DNA of 64,000 bases from NCBI GenBank assembly GCA_029215795.1, contig JARDYH010000002.1, positions 8,487,001-8,551,000 on the forward strand. The letters are read 5' to 3'. A model generated the notes under the pieces. It did not search any database, was not told the DNA's origin, and worked only from the letters and a program-made list of their open reading frames with translations. Positions 45,647-56,795 of this stretch are shown in pieces; within the stretch, counting starts at the first letter, position 1; each line of letters starts with the position of its first letter. A program made the translations under genes and the position numbers. The DNA is from Anniella stebbinsi. Lineage: Eukaryota > Chordata > Lepidosauria > Squamata > Anniellidae.

Positions 45647-46929
45647 TAAACGGGATATCTATCAATACCTACCAGAGGTGGAGGTGGCAGAGAAGGACCC
45701 ATGCCTGTCATGACCGGTCATATAGAATGGGACATTTCATATTATTGATTCAATTATTAATTTTAAATGTCCCTGGGACAGCAGAGCCATCAGTTCCTGA
45801 TAGACTGACTGCTTTTGGTTGGAAGGTCGCACAAGCTGCAGGCCTTTAGCCTATCAGCAACACAATTGATGTGACTTGGGAGATGATGGTGCCACAGTCG
45901 CCCAACCATCTGAGATTCTGAGGCTCCTTTTATTAGACCAGAAGGTGGTAAATACAGAATCTGCATTGGCATGTTTATACCCAGACACCATCTGTGTGAG
46001 GCAACGGAATCTGTGTGGGCTGCTGGTTGCTAGGGCAAGCAAGGCAAAAATAGCACTCAGCAAACATGATTTCAGTCTTGTTTTTCTTCCCTTGACAAAG
46101 TTTACAAAGACAGAGAACCAAAGGGAGGGGGGAAGGAATGAAAAGAGCAGTCAGCAGGTGGAAACCATGATATGTGCTAGCTCATGCCATCTGTTCCTAG
46201 ACTGTAAGGTTGAAGAACTGGCCGTAGGAAGCTTCCAAGAAAGGACCAGACAGGCACCTCTGTTCTGCAACCTCCTTGGGATCTCTTCCAATTCTAAGAT
46301 TCATTGAGTTCAGAATCAGTTCTAAAAAAAAAAAAACCCTGCCTCCTGTGGAGCCTGTTCACCTGCACTTTTATTCAAAAGTAAGTCCTACTAAATTTAA
46401 TGGGCACCATCGTATTGGTAGAAAGGTGAAGTATAAAATTGTGATGATGATGATGATGATGATACTCCCGAGTAAATATATACAGGATTGCAGCCTTAGT
46501 CTAGATTGCGACGGAAGAATCATTCTGTCAATCTTATTTATTTACTTATTTAATTTATTGATATTCCTCCTTTCCAACAAAAATGGTATTCAATGTTTCT
46601 AACACTAACATCCAGATTAAAACCAAATGTTAATTAAAACATAGGGTTTGAACAAATACATTAAAATACAATTAAAACACGCCATTAAAAGAAATACTCA
46701 ACACTATCCAGTTAAAACCAGCTTCAGCAACAGACCAGTTTATATGCTACAGGCCTGCCTGGATATATATATATATATAAATATTTGCCTGCTAGTGGAA
46801 GTACATTATCTATTTCTGGTATTTGTCACACATGATTTCATTTCTGCCTTAATCTGTGATTTTTAAAAACAACAACATCTAAAATATGTATTTAAATCCA
46901 TTGTATACTGCACATTTAAAACTGTATAG

Positions 46930-47379
46930 CTGCAACAAGGGCAACGAGGCTGATCAGGGGTCTGGAAACAAAGCCCTATGAGGAGAGACTGAAAGAACTG
47001 GGTATGTTTAGCCTGGAGAAGAGAAAATGGAGGGGAGACATGATAGCACTCTTCAAGTACTTGAAAGGTTGTCACACAGAGGAGGGCCAGGATCTCTTCT
47101 CCATCATCCCAGAGTGCAGGACACGGAATAATGGGCTCAAGTGACAGGAAGCCAGATTCTGGCTGGACAGCAGGAAAAACCTTCTGACTGCTAGAGTAGT
47201 ATAACAATGGAATCAATGACCTAGGGAGGTCCTGGGCTCTCCCATACTAGAGGCATTCAAGAGGCAGCTGGACAGCCATCTTTCAGGTATGTTTTAAAGG
47301 TGGATTCCTGCATTGAGCAGGGGTTGGACTCTATAGCCGTATAGGCCCCTTCCAACTGTACTAGTCTATGATTCTGTGA
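46930..47379 (+). mobile_element. CR1 LINE 3' end, with hAT MITE in its tip
   Basis: A plus-strand CR1 copy starts in the [11 protein letters not shown] block and ends with ctatgattctgtga. A hAT MITE inserted exactly at that tail, duplicating TTCTGTGA. Confidence 0.78.
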
Positions 47380-47699
47380 TAGGCTGACCAGATAAAATCC
47401 AGGTCAGGGCTCCTGTAACTTTAACAGTTGTAGAGAAAAGGGAATTTCAGCCAGTGTCCTTTGTATGCAATTAGTTCCTGGTGAAATTCCCTCTTCATCA
47501 CAACTGTTAAAGTTGCAGGGGCCCTGCCTTCTTTTGTATATGGTTACTCTAGTATAGTGCATGCACCTTTAACTGTTGTGATGAAGAGGGAATTTCACCA
47601 GGAACTAATTGCATACAAATGACCCTGTCTGAAATTCCCTTTTCTCTACAACTGTTAAAGTTACAGGAGCCCTGACCTGGATTTTATCTGGTCAGCCTA
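47380..47699. mobile_element. hAT MITE, ~318-bp family, copy 8, TSD TTCTGTGA
   Basis: The ends are TAGGCTGACC and GGTCAGCCTA, flanked by TTCTGTGA on both sides (47372-47379, 47700-47707). It is inserted in the terminal octamer of a CR1 copy. Confidence 0.9.
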
Positions 47700-47847
47700 T
47701 TCTGTGAGGCTCACCTAAGGCCACCAATAAGTTCAAGACAATAGATTCAAACCAGGGTCTTCCTATTTCCTGATTCAGTCTCTTAGCCACTACACGACAT
47801 CTTTTCAGTCGTGAAGGATAGAGGCAAAGATCCCATTTAATAGTGTT

Positions 47848-48055
47848 TTCTCAAGAACACAAGAAAAGCCATGCTAGATCAGACCAAAGGCCTCTCTAGC
47901 CCAGCATTCTGTTCACACAGTAGCCAAGCAGATGCCTGCAGGAAACCCACAAGTGGGACATGAGTGCATCACCCCCCTTCTGCCCCAATTCTCCAGCAAT
48001 TGGTATTCAAAGGTGTACTGCCAGTGACCCTGGAGATAATTCTCCACCCTATTTA
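47848..48055 (-). mobile_element. SINE-like dispersed repeat (inverted)
   Basis: aagaaaagccatgctagatc, then agaccaaaggcctctcta and gcccagcattctgttcac, is a common squamate dispersed repeat known to me from many loci. A related piece lies at 42172-42350. Confidence 0.5.
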
Positions 48056-48628
48056 GCTCAAGTTACAGGAAGCCAGATTCCAGCTGGACATCAGGAAAAC
48101 TTCCTGACTGTTAGAGCAGTATGACAATGGAACTAGGCCGACCATCTGAAAAGGAAGTCAGGGCTCATGTAACTTTAACAGTTGTAGAGAAAAGGGGATT
48201 TCAGCCAGTGTCATTTGTATGCAATTAGTTCCTGGTGAAATTCCCTTTTCATCACAAGAGTTAAAGTTGCAGGGGCCCTGCCTTCCTTTGTATATGGTCA
48301 CTCTAGTATAGTGCCTGCACCTTTAACTGTTGTGATGAAGAGGGGATTTCACCAGCAACTAATTGCAGACAAATGGCACCGGCTGAAATTCCCTTTTCTC
48401 TACAACTGTTAAAGTTATATGAGCCCTGTCCTCCTTTTCAGATGGTCAGCCTAAATGGAACCAACTACCTAAGGAGGTAGTGGGCTCTCCTGCATTAGAG
48501 GCCTTCAAGAGGCAGCTGGACAGCCATCTTTCAGGTATGCTTTATGGTGAATTCTTGCATTGAGCAGGCGGTTCGATTCATTGGCCTTATAGGCCCATTC
48601 CAACTCTACTATTCTATGATTCTATGAT
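48056..48628 (+). mobile_element. CR1 LINE 3' end split by a hAT MITE
   Basis: CR1 sequence from ctcaagttacaggaag to 48133 resumes at 48462 and ends at the attctatgattctatga octamers. The gap is exactly the MITE 48134-48453 plus its duplicated 8 bp, a clean nested insertion. Confidence 0.8.
48134..48453. mobile_element. hAT MITE, ~318-bp family, copy 9, TSD AATGGAAC
   Basis: The ends are TAGGCCGACC and GGTCAGCCTA, flanked by exact AATGGAAC duplications (48126-48133, 48454-48461). It interrupts a CR1 3' end whose sequence continues without loss on the other side. Confidence 0.92.
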
Positions 48629-48785
48629 ATAATGTTTTGGATTCTTGCACAGTGTTCTTGCAACAATGCTGTAGTGACATTAGGGAATTGAATCTGAAAA
48701 CACAGCATGATGGTATTGTTGTAAGTAAGAACAGGGTGTGATAGGAAATATAGTTTAGGGCAACAAGCAAAGCAATCTCTCTTTC

Positions 48786-48870
48786 TCTCTAGCAGAAGCC
48801 ACACTACTGCTTTATTGAAGTACACTGGGAAATGTTGGGGCCCATGACACATGCCATATACTGTTTTTAA
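48786..48870. mobile_element. GGCC-ended MITE fragment
   Basis: An inverted partial copy: gccacactactgctttat, then ttggggcccatgacacat. Confidence 0.45.
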
Positions 48871-48933
48871 ACAGCTTTCAGGTCAGCTTTTCTGGTCAAA
48901 ACTATAAGAACAGAGCTGGTATCGTGGCTAATG

Positions 48934-49254
48934 TAGGGTGACCATATGAAATGGAGGAAAGGGCTCCGGTATCTTTTACAGTTGTATAGAAAAGGGAATT
49001 TCAGCAGGTGTCATTTTTATGCATGCAACACCCGTTGAAATTCCCTCTTCATCACAACTGTTAAAGCTGCAGGAGTTGTACTAGAGTGGCCAGATACAAA
49101 AGAGGGCAGGGCTCCTTCAGCTATTCACTCTTGCGATGGAGAAGGAATTTCACCAAGTGCTGCCTGCATACAAACGACACCTGCTGAAATTCCCTTTTCA
49201 ATACAACTGTTACAGGTACAGGATCCCTGTCCTCCTTTTGATATGGTCACCCTA
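48934..49254. mobile_element. hAT MITE, ~318-bp family, copy 10
   Basis: The ends are TAGGGTGACC and GGTCACCCTA, perfect inverted repeats with the usual double-foldback interior. No TSD is recognisable. It lies 480 bp from copy 9. Confidence 0.82.
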
Positions 49255-50053
49255 AATGACTTCAGATGTCAATGAATCTGCCCCATGGATTGATTCCACA
49301 GCAGAGTTTAGCTTCCAAATCACACAAAAAAAATCATGGACTTGCAGACCATTTTTGTTTTTGATTTTCCAGAATTCTACACAAATTTAGTCATACAAAA
49401 TACAAAATGTTCTGGAACACACACACACACACCCACATTTTTAAACACAAACACATAGTGTTTTATACATTTCTCTGCAGACTCAGCTCTGTAGCACTGA
49501 ACTAAGAAAAATTTGTGAAATGTCACATGCCAGCATCTCTTACGAGGATCATGGATGTCTTTTTTGCATACATTTCCAAAGGGCTTTGGAATCTGATCCT
49601 GTCAGTGAGTGAATGATAGAATGAAAGACACCTGACAGATGCAAACAAATTAAACATAATCAATATGTCCCTAGGCAAGGGTAGTCACACAGGTCCTGCC
49701 CCCCCAAATCCCTAACCCCTGACCTTCCTGTGTTGACTGGGAACATCTTAAATGCAAGCAGAGCCCTCTGAGCACTCAGAGATTCTAATAAAGCAGGGTT
49801 AATTCATGAATAATCAGAGGTGTTCACAAATAGCCTCTCAAAATGCTCCATCATATTCATGCACATAAAAATTGAAAGGACCATTTCACCATTTTTCCCC
49901 CTATGGAGAGGATAAATTGTCCCACAGTTTCTAGATGGTGGGACTTACCATTTAGAAGTGGTAGTGGGACCACACCGTTCTTTTTTTTTTTTCTTTCTTA
50001 CAGTTTTTGTGTTTCCTGCTGCTGCTGCTTCAAGGACCAAGAAGAGGAACTGT

Positions 50054-50562
50054 GGGCTCATCTATACCTGCAGGCCTTCCGGGGCGGGTGTGGGAGGATC
50101 TTGGGCTTTACAGCTTCTGGGATCATCCCCCAGGGTGCACATACCAGAGCTATGTCCCAGAAGTCAAAAGAGACATTCCGGCGCAGCGTGTGGTTTTTTT
50201 AAAAAAATGCAGCAGGAGACATTTACGCAATTGTGCAGCCATGATCTTGCGGAAAAATAAGATTTTTAAGAAAGAAAGCCTCAGAACTCTGCATGGAAAC
50301 ACCCAAGAGACCAAAGAGCTGCATGGCTGTTTCCCAAACCTCACTGCTTGTGGGGAGGAGGGAGGACACGGAAGCATTGGCCACACTGCCGCCCACGATT
50401 GTCCTAGGACCACGGGAAAAATCAGGATAGCCATGGTGCCAGTTATCCCGGGAAAACTGAGAGGTCGTCCCCAGTTGACCCCGGGATCAGCTGTGCATCA
50501 TTTCGACACACAGGGACAACCTTGAGCTGACTCCAGGATAAATGGCTGGTGCAGACATGCCC
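50054..50562. mobile_element. GGCC-ended MITE (long type)
   Basis: The left end is gggctcatctatacc and the right end ggtgcagacatgccc. It contains gtcctaggaccacgg and the ttatcccggg core. Confidence 0.66.
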
Positions 50563-51029
50563 TGTGTTTCCATTATGACTCCTCCATTTTGCATCCTCCG
50601 CAGTGCTCCGGACCACATGTCATTCTGAGCCATTGTGGAGCAGAGGGGGAGTGTTGGTCATCAAATAAATAAATAAATAAATAAATAAATATATTAATGG
50701 TGAGAATTCTGCAAATTGACCTTCTTTTCGAAGGAGGCGGGTGAGAGAAAGAAAAATCCCAGAGGTTTTCTCAGAAAAAAAAGAAAACGGTTCTAAAAAG
50801 TTTATTTCAGCTCTAAAATAAATGGCGTGGTTCCAGCCAGGCTTTCCATTCTCCGTCTTATAGAGGGACACCGGAGCTTCTTCCCACTTTCAGTAAAACA
50901 GTTCTGTGCAACAGTGCCCAGCTTAGCAAATTTTGCCTTTCGTATTAATCCGAACGGCCTTTTCCTTAAGGAGAAACACCTTGATCATTTTTTTCTCAAA
51001 AGATGCAGTCATTGAAGCAGATTCACTGC

Positions 51030-51032
<3 letters not shown>

Positions 51033-51063
<31 letters not shown>
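51033..51063. repeat. (TC)n microsatellite
   Basis: About fifteen TC units. Confidence 0.9.
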
Positions 51064-51065
<2 letters not shown>

Positions 51066-51317
51066 TTTCTTTTCATTTTTAAAAAATCGAGCTTCATTTG
51101 GTTCATTACATGCAATAAACCATGTGCTCCCTTCTCATCTCCATGCAGGATAGTCTAACATGGATTTTCACCTTAAATCACAAAATGTGTCACTAATGGT
51201 AGAGGGAAAGAATGAATAGCTCGGTCATTATGTTTTAGGGAAGTGAAGAAAGGAGAAGGACAGGTGAGATCTTGGCAGTGTGAAGGTGATGGCTATGAAG
51301 CTCTTCTCACTTTGACA

Positions 51318-51749
51318 GGGGCCCTTTCTACACCTTAAGGTGTAGAGGGAGGGAGGGGGCAGGATTGCAGACATACCTGCTTCCACGCTCCTCTTCTAGC
51401 ATCTAAACGGAAGTGTGACATCCCAGAAACAAACAGGGACGCCACACCCGTCATTTGTTTTTTTAAAAAGTTGCCGGAGCCGGGAGAACAATTGCACTCC
51501 TTCGAAAAGTGAGGGTTTAAAGAAAAAGAAAGAAAAAGCCCTGAACCCACTCCCCTTACCCTTGATGTCCCTGGACTCCCTCCCCCCAGACTAGCTCCTT
51601 CTCTCTTGCTGACCCTCACTACTCATCCTCAGGATCATCCCAGGACAGTGGGGAAAATCAGGATAACTGGGCAACCAGTTATCCCATGAAAATGGCAAGG
51701 TCATTCCTGGTTCAGCTGACCTGGGAAAAATGGCTGGCGTAGACATGCT
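51318..51749. mobile_element. GGCC-ended MITE (long type), diverged
   Basis: It starts gggccctttctacacc, followed at once by a small ccttaaggtgtag palindrome, and ends near ggcgtagacatgc. A second partial end (gtgtagacatggccc) lies at 51856-51870, so two copies may overlap. Confidence 0.5.
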
Positions 51750-51966
51750 TGGATTTCACTAAGAAGAATCACATCTCCTCCCTGTGAGTCCCTGCTCTTG
51801 GGATCTCCTAGGGCGCACAAGGACGACCCCAGGACGACTCCAGGAAAAAAGGTAGGTGTAGACATGGCCCAAGAAATGCCTGCTCTATTTAAGGAGGCAA
51901 TCCTAAGTACCCTGGGTGGTCTGCTGAGGCAAATGTCTCTTTTGGCAGGCAGAAAGGGACGTCTGT

Positions 51967-52941
51967 GTGTGTAGGCTTCACCAGCATGGCGGCGGGGGGG
52001 GGGGGGGACATGCCAAAATGACTGAAGTGATGGAAGGTGGGGAGCGTCTTCTGCATGTGATGTGTTCAGAACCAGGGCCGCCTTACCATTATGCAGAAGG
52101 AAGAGGGCACAGCAGGCAAAGGAGGAGGGGAAGAGCAGCAAAGGGTCTGATGCGCCTTATGGGGCATGCAGGTAGCTGGAAGGCCCGAGAAGCAGCTGTA
52201 GCTCTGTCATCCATGAGCCTCGCGCCTTGCGGTGTCTCCCCTCCTGATCCATGCCTGCCAGCTGGCTTACCTTCTTTAGCAGGGACAGGCGCACCTGCAT
52301 CGCCTTCAGGAGTTGCACTGGATGGACCTGCAGGCGCGGTGCGGCTTCTGAAGGCAGAAAGGCCTTACAGTGGCAGCATGCTGTCGACACAGATGTGTAC
52401 ATCCATGCTCTGGCGGTGGGCAGGGTCAGGAGGCACGGTGAGGTGTGCGGGTGACCGAGTGGCTACTGCTTCTTGGGTGCATGTGGGAGGGGGTGGAGGA
52501 CATGGGTGGAGGGCATCATGGGAGGAGGTGGAGGGGGCTGTGGGTGCAGCCGGTGACCTGTCTTGGGCTGGACCTATGCAAAACTATGGCAAGAGTGAGA
52601 ATTTTCTCCCCGATCTGGGGAAGAAGGAGGGAAGGGGAGAGAAAATGGTGAAGAGAAAGAGAAAGAGTTGGCTCTCGCCTCTTTTGGTTCTGGCCCTGCC
52701 CCATACAAGCATGTGTTCCCCAATTGAGGATGTCCGTTGTTTGGGAAATCTGGCCCTTTTGGGGCTTGCCGGAGATCCACCGTGTGGCCGACTTGGTTTG
52801 TATCGGAGCCATGGATTTCCCCAAAACTCTGCGGTCTTGGTGCAGCCAGACTTTACAGGACTTTGCATAATTTTGCAAATTATGGCCACAATTGGCACAG
52901 ATTTGCACAAACTGAGGCCACAATGTGTGTGGCCTGCCTAA
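51967..52941 (+). other. Long open frame of doubtful meaning
   Basis: A 324-codon open frame, G-rich and stop-poor, begins in a poly-G-bearing segment. The product is Gly/Arg/Trp-rich without recognisable domains. The minus strand over the same DNA is also open in several stretches, as expected from composition. The downstream part (52860-53050) contains repeated ttgcataaa / gcacaaa motifs. Probably not a gene. Confidence 0.12.
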
Positions 52942-53451
52942 ATTGTGGTTGTCATTTGCGTAAACAATGGTTGTCATTTGCCCTTCCCCAATGCAGCTGC
53001 AATTTGCATAAATGTGCACCCGTTGTGACTGTAAGTTGTACAAATAAAGAACCACTGAATGTCTGCTAGCTGGCCCAGCTTCCTGCAGGCCGAGTTAGGC
53101 TAGCGAGTGGAAGAGAAACCGAAGTCCAGATGGCCGAGCCGAAGGAAGCTCGAATAGCTCCACCCGCCAACCGGATTCCTCTGACACCCATTTCCCCAAC
53201 GGCTTATCCTTAAGGGAATGTGGCTCTCGGGCGAAAAAAAGGTTCCACCATGTTTTCAGAATTAGGTGGATTTACGGTCGGCAATGATATATAAATGATA
53301 ACATTTCAAGTCCTGCAATGATATATTTACCATTGCACTGTTCATTCTAGCATTGCTAGTCCTGTCTGGAAATCATATTCAGCTTTCTTGCCACTTTCTG
53401 AAATGGCAGGAAGGCATGCATTTGGAGCCATTTGGACTAGAGGCTTGTTTC

Positions 53452-53453
53452 GA

Positions 53454-53497
<44 letters not shown>
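53452..53497. repeat. (AAAG)n microsatellite
   Basis: About eleven GAAA units. Confidence 0.9.
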
Positions 53498-53498
<1 letters not shown>

Positions 53499-53529
53499 CA
53501 GTTGCTCAGGAAATTCTGAGATTCTCATG

Positions 53530-54061
53530 ACTCATCTATACCTACCAACTAGCTTCCAGGATCATCCCCCAGCATGCACAAGCCAGCGTGACATCCTGGA
53601 AGGAAAGAGGGATGTTCTGGTGTGGGCTTTTTAAAAAAAAATTGTAGAGAAGATGTTGCACAATTGTGCAGGAGTGATCCAATGGCAAAGCAAGTTTTTT
53701 TAAAAAAACAAAAATGGGAAACTCTGCACCCCAACACCCCCGAGAGCCATCCAAAGGATGGTGAAAATGCTGCCCTCACCCCCGATGGGCACGGAGCCCC
53801 CCCCCAGACAGCTCTGTGCCCATTTCCTGATACTTCACTACTTGCAGGGAGGAGGTAGGACCCAGGAGCCTGTGCCACACCACTCACAGTCCTTAGGGCT
53901 GTCCTGGGACCATAGGAAAAAATGGGAAATACCCCGTCCATTTTATCCTGGGGAAAGTGAGACACCATCTCCAGTTGACCCTGAGATCCCCTGTGCGTCA
54001 TTTGGACACACAGGGATGACCTCAAGCTGACCCGGGATAAATGGATGGTGTAGACATGGCC
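53530..54061. mobile_element. GGCC-ended MITE (long type)
   Basis: The left end is ctcatctatacctacc and the right end ggtgtagacatggcc. The interior blocks agtccttagggctgtcctgg and gcgtcatttggacacacagg are as in the other copies. Confidence 0.68.
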
Positions 54062-54785
54062 TCAGAGTCTGTGACTATGGTCTGTAGCTATTCCGTGGCT
54101 ATTTTTCCCTTTTTCAGAGCTCATAGCTCCCCTTTTCTAAGGATCAAGGCAAACACTCAGCTCTGAGCTCTGATCATTTCAATGAGCAATGATAAAAAAC
54201 ACAACAACACACATTCCACTTGTTCTCCACAATACTCACACATCCATTATGGAAAATATAATAATGTCTCCGTGTGTTATGTGTTTTCCCTTTTCCTTGG
54301 AAGGATGACTTGAACATCCTCCCACTGTTCCACTAATGGTATGCTGCTACAACAATATGTTCTCATTAGCTGTTGTTTGGTTCCTAACAATAGCAGAAAA
54401 AGAAAATCCACCTCAGCTAGAAATTGCAAAGGAAAAAGAGAGAGGGGGGCTGGGGGGGAGAGTAAATCCACATCTCAAGTAAGATGGGTGAGTGGGGATT
54501 ACAGAGTTGTATTCCTGTGCTTCTTTAATAAGGTCTGCATCTTTGCTAACATTGTATTCTGATGAGATGAAAATATGGCCCAGGGTTCAAACTGAGACCT
54601 GCCTAGGAAAACAGCTTGCCTAAAAGATTCAGTTCCTAACATGTAAGATGGGAATGCAAAACTGCAGACTTCAGGACCAAATCTAGCCTTCTGGAGTCCC
54701 AATATGCCACTGACATATTGCCCTGACCAGTGATCATCCTTATTCTGAACTGGATGATCTGTTTCCAAATCTCCCCATTTCTGAA

Positions 54786-55319
54786 GGCCCATCTATACCT
54801 GCAGGGCTTCCGGGATGGTGGGGTGGGGAGGATCTCGGGCTTAACAGCTTCCAAGATTGTTTTCGGGGGTGCACACGTCAGTGCGACATACCAAAAGTCA
54901 AGAGGGATGTTTAGGAGCCACATATGGTCTTTTGAAGAAGAAGGTGGCGGTCACGCAATTGCACGGCCCCGATCCTCCATGGGAAGTAAGTAAAAAAAAA
55001 ATTGAGCCCAAAGCTCCATGCCAAAAAGCACTGGCAGCCATCCCAGCAATGGTGAAATTGCTCCCTCCCACCCTGATGGGCACGAAGTCACCCCACACAG
55101 CTCCCTACCCATTGGAAGAGCCCAACTACTCGCAGGGAGGAGGGAAACCCAGGGAGCCTGCACCACACCACCTGTAGTCCTCGGGGTTGTCCCTGGACCT
55201 GGAGAAAAATTGGGAGAAGTGAAGTCCCAGTTATCCCGGGACAACTTAGAGGTCATCCCTGGTTGACCCTGGGATCACTTCAAGCTGACCTGGGGAAAAT
55301 GGCTGGTGTAGACATGCCC
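54786..55319. mobile_element. GGCC-ended MITE (long type)
   Basis: The left end is ggcccatctatacctgca and the right end ggtgtagacatgccc. It is 720 bp from the previous copy in the same orientation, with the same interior order. Confidence 0.68.
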
Positions 55320-55474
55320 TAAATTTCACTAGGAAGGATCAAATCTCCTCCCCATGCATTCCTAGAACCTGCATGAGGAGTGAGTGAGTAGGTGGAGTGG
55401 GTGTGATCTACTCCCATCACATGTCCCCATTCTGACAGGATCCAGCCTCATGGGGAGGAGCTCTAAGTGCATAC

Positions 55475-55890
55475 CAAAGCCCTATGAGGAGAGACTGAAA
55501 GAACTGGGCATGTTTAGCCTGAAGAAGAGAAGACTGAGGGGAGACCTGAGAGCACTCTTCAAATACTTGAAAGGTGGTCACACGGAGCAGGGCCGGGATC
55601 TCTTCTCAATCATCCCAGAGTGCAGGACATGGCATAAAGGGCTCAAGTTACAGGAAGCCAAATTCCAGCTGGACATGAGGAAAAAATTCCTGACCATTAG
55701 AGCCGTATGACAATGGAACCAATTTCCCAGGGAGGTGGTGGGCTCTCCCACACTAGAGGCATTCAAGAGACAGCTGGACAGCCATTTGTCAGGGATGCTT
55801 TAAGGTGGATTCCTGCATTGAGCAGGGGGTTGGACCCCATGGCCTTATCGCCCCCTTCCAATCCTACTGTTCTATGCTTCTATGCTTCTA
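55475..55890 (+). mobile_element. CR1 LINE 3' end
   Basis: The plus-strand reading contains [54 protein letters not shown] and LTIRAV. It ends in ctatgcttctatgctt, a decayed octamer tail. Confidence 0.8.
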
Positions 55891-56011
55891 CATGGACAGC
55901 TTGGCTTGGATTCCTTGTATGTTGGGGGAGGGCGTGGAACCAGTACACATGGTCATGGAAATCCTCCTAGTCTTATCACGAATTGCTTAAGAACATCTAG
56001 CAGATCACTGC

Positions 56012-56015
<4 letters not shown>

Positions 56016-56084
<69 letters not shown>
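56016..56084. repeat. (TA)n(TG)n(TA)n microsatellite
   Basis: Alternating purine-pyrimidine throughout, just upstream of the L1. Confidence 0.9.
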
Positions 56085-56085
<1 letters not shown>

Positions 56086-56347
56086 CTTTTATTTAAAATA
56101 TTTGTTCCCATCTTTCCTCAATGGGCCCATTTCATTTCTTCCCACTTTTGGAAAACATCTGAAATCTTTTTAACTAAATACATATATAAATAAATCCCTG
56201 TGCTCTTAAAGACTTATCCACTGTTCATCACTTTTAGGGCTTATAGTTCCCTGCCACCTTCACCACTGGATTGGGTAACAAGCGGTGTGCTATATAAAGA
56301 AAATTACAATTTCAGTAAAATATTTCAATTACTCTTTGTCAAAGTTG

Positions 56348-56589
56348 TCCCCCAAACGGTGCAGTGGAGGAAGAGTGTTAGAATCTGTACAGGGGCATTG
56401 AAGAAGAAATCGATTTCCTATAATTGGGGATACCCAGTTTTCTTGAGATTTAGCTGGAACGGGAAGCAGCAAAGAATTACATCTTGTGAGCAAGGAATCG
56501 AGCTACTGGAGAAGCTGGGCATAATGGATGCCACATCGATTGGAGAAGTGAAGCAAGATGAAGGAGCGGCAGGAGGGAGTAATGAATAG
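56348..56589 (+). pseudogene. L1 ORF1 C-terminal fragment
   Basis: The last 80 or so codons of ORF1, the RNA-binding chaperone of L1, are present. ISYNWGYPVFLRFSWNG resembles the C-terminal domain pattern (Lys-rich segment, Tyr-x-Trp-x-x-Pro, then a beta strand). It ends at a TAG/TGA-rich boundary at 56589, followed by a G-rich spacer of about 200 bp before ORF2. The coiled coil and RRM are absent because of the 5' truncation. Confidence 0.6.
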
Positions 56590-56795
56590 AAGATATGGAG
56601 GGAGGGTAGACGTTATCCCGGAATGTTGGGCCGAGTTCCTCCCCCCTAAGAGTTCTAAGAAGATTGGGACCAATGCCCAGGAAGCTGGTGAGGAGGGGGG
56701 TGAAAATGGGGGTGAATGTGGGGGGGAGGGTTAGGGAGGGGGGGATTGTGTTACACAGAGGGAGACCGAATTAAAGACGTGTGAGAAAGTGAGAG

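Noticed and set aside
45426..45713. Open frame with poly-Ser/Ser-Ala/Pro product
   Set aside because: It is a translation of the CTT/CTTCTG/CTC microsatellite; all three frames give low-complexity products.
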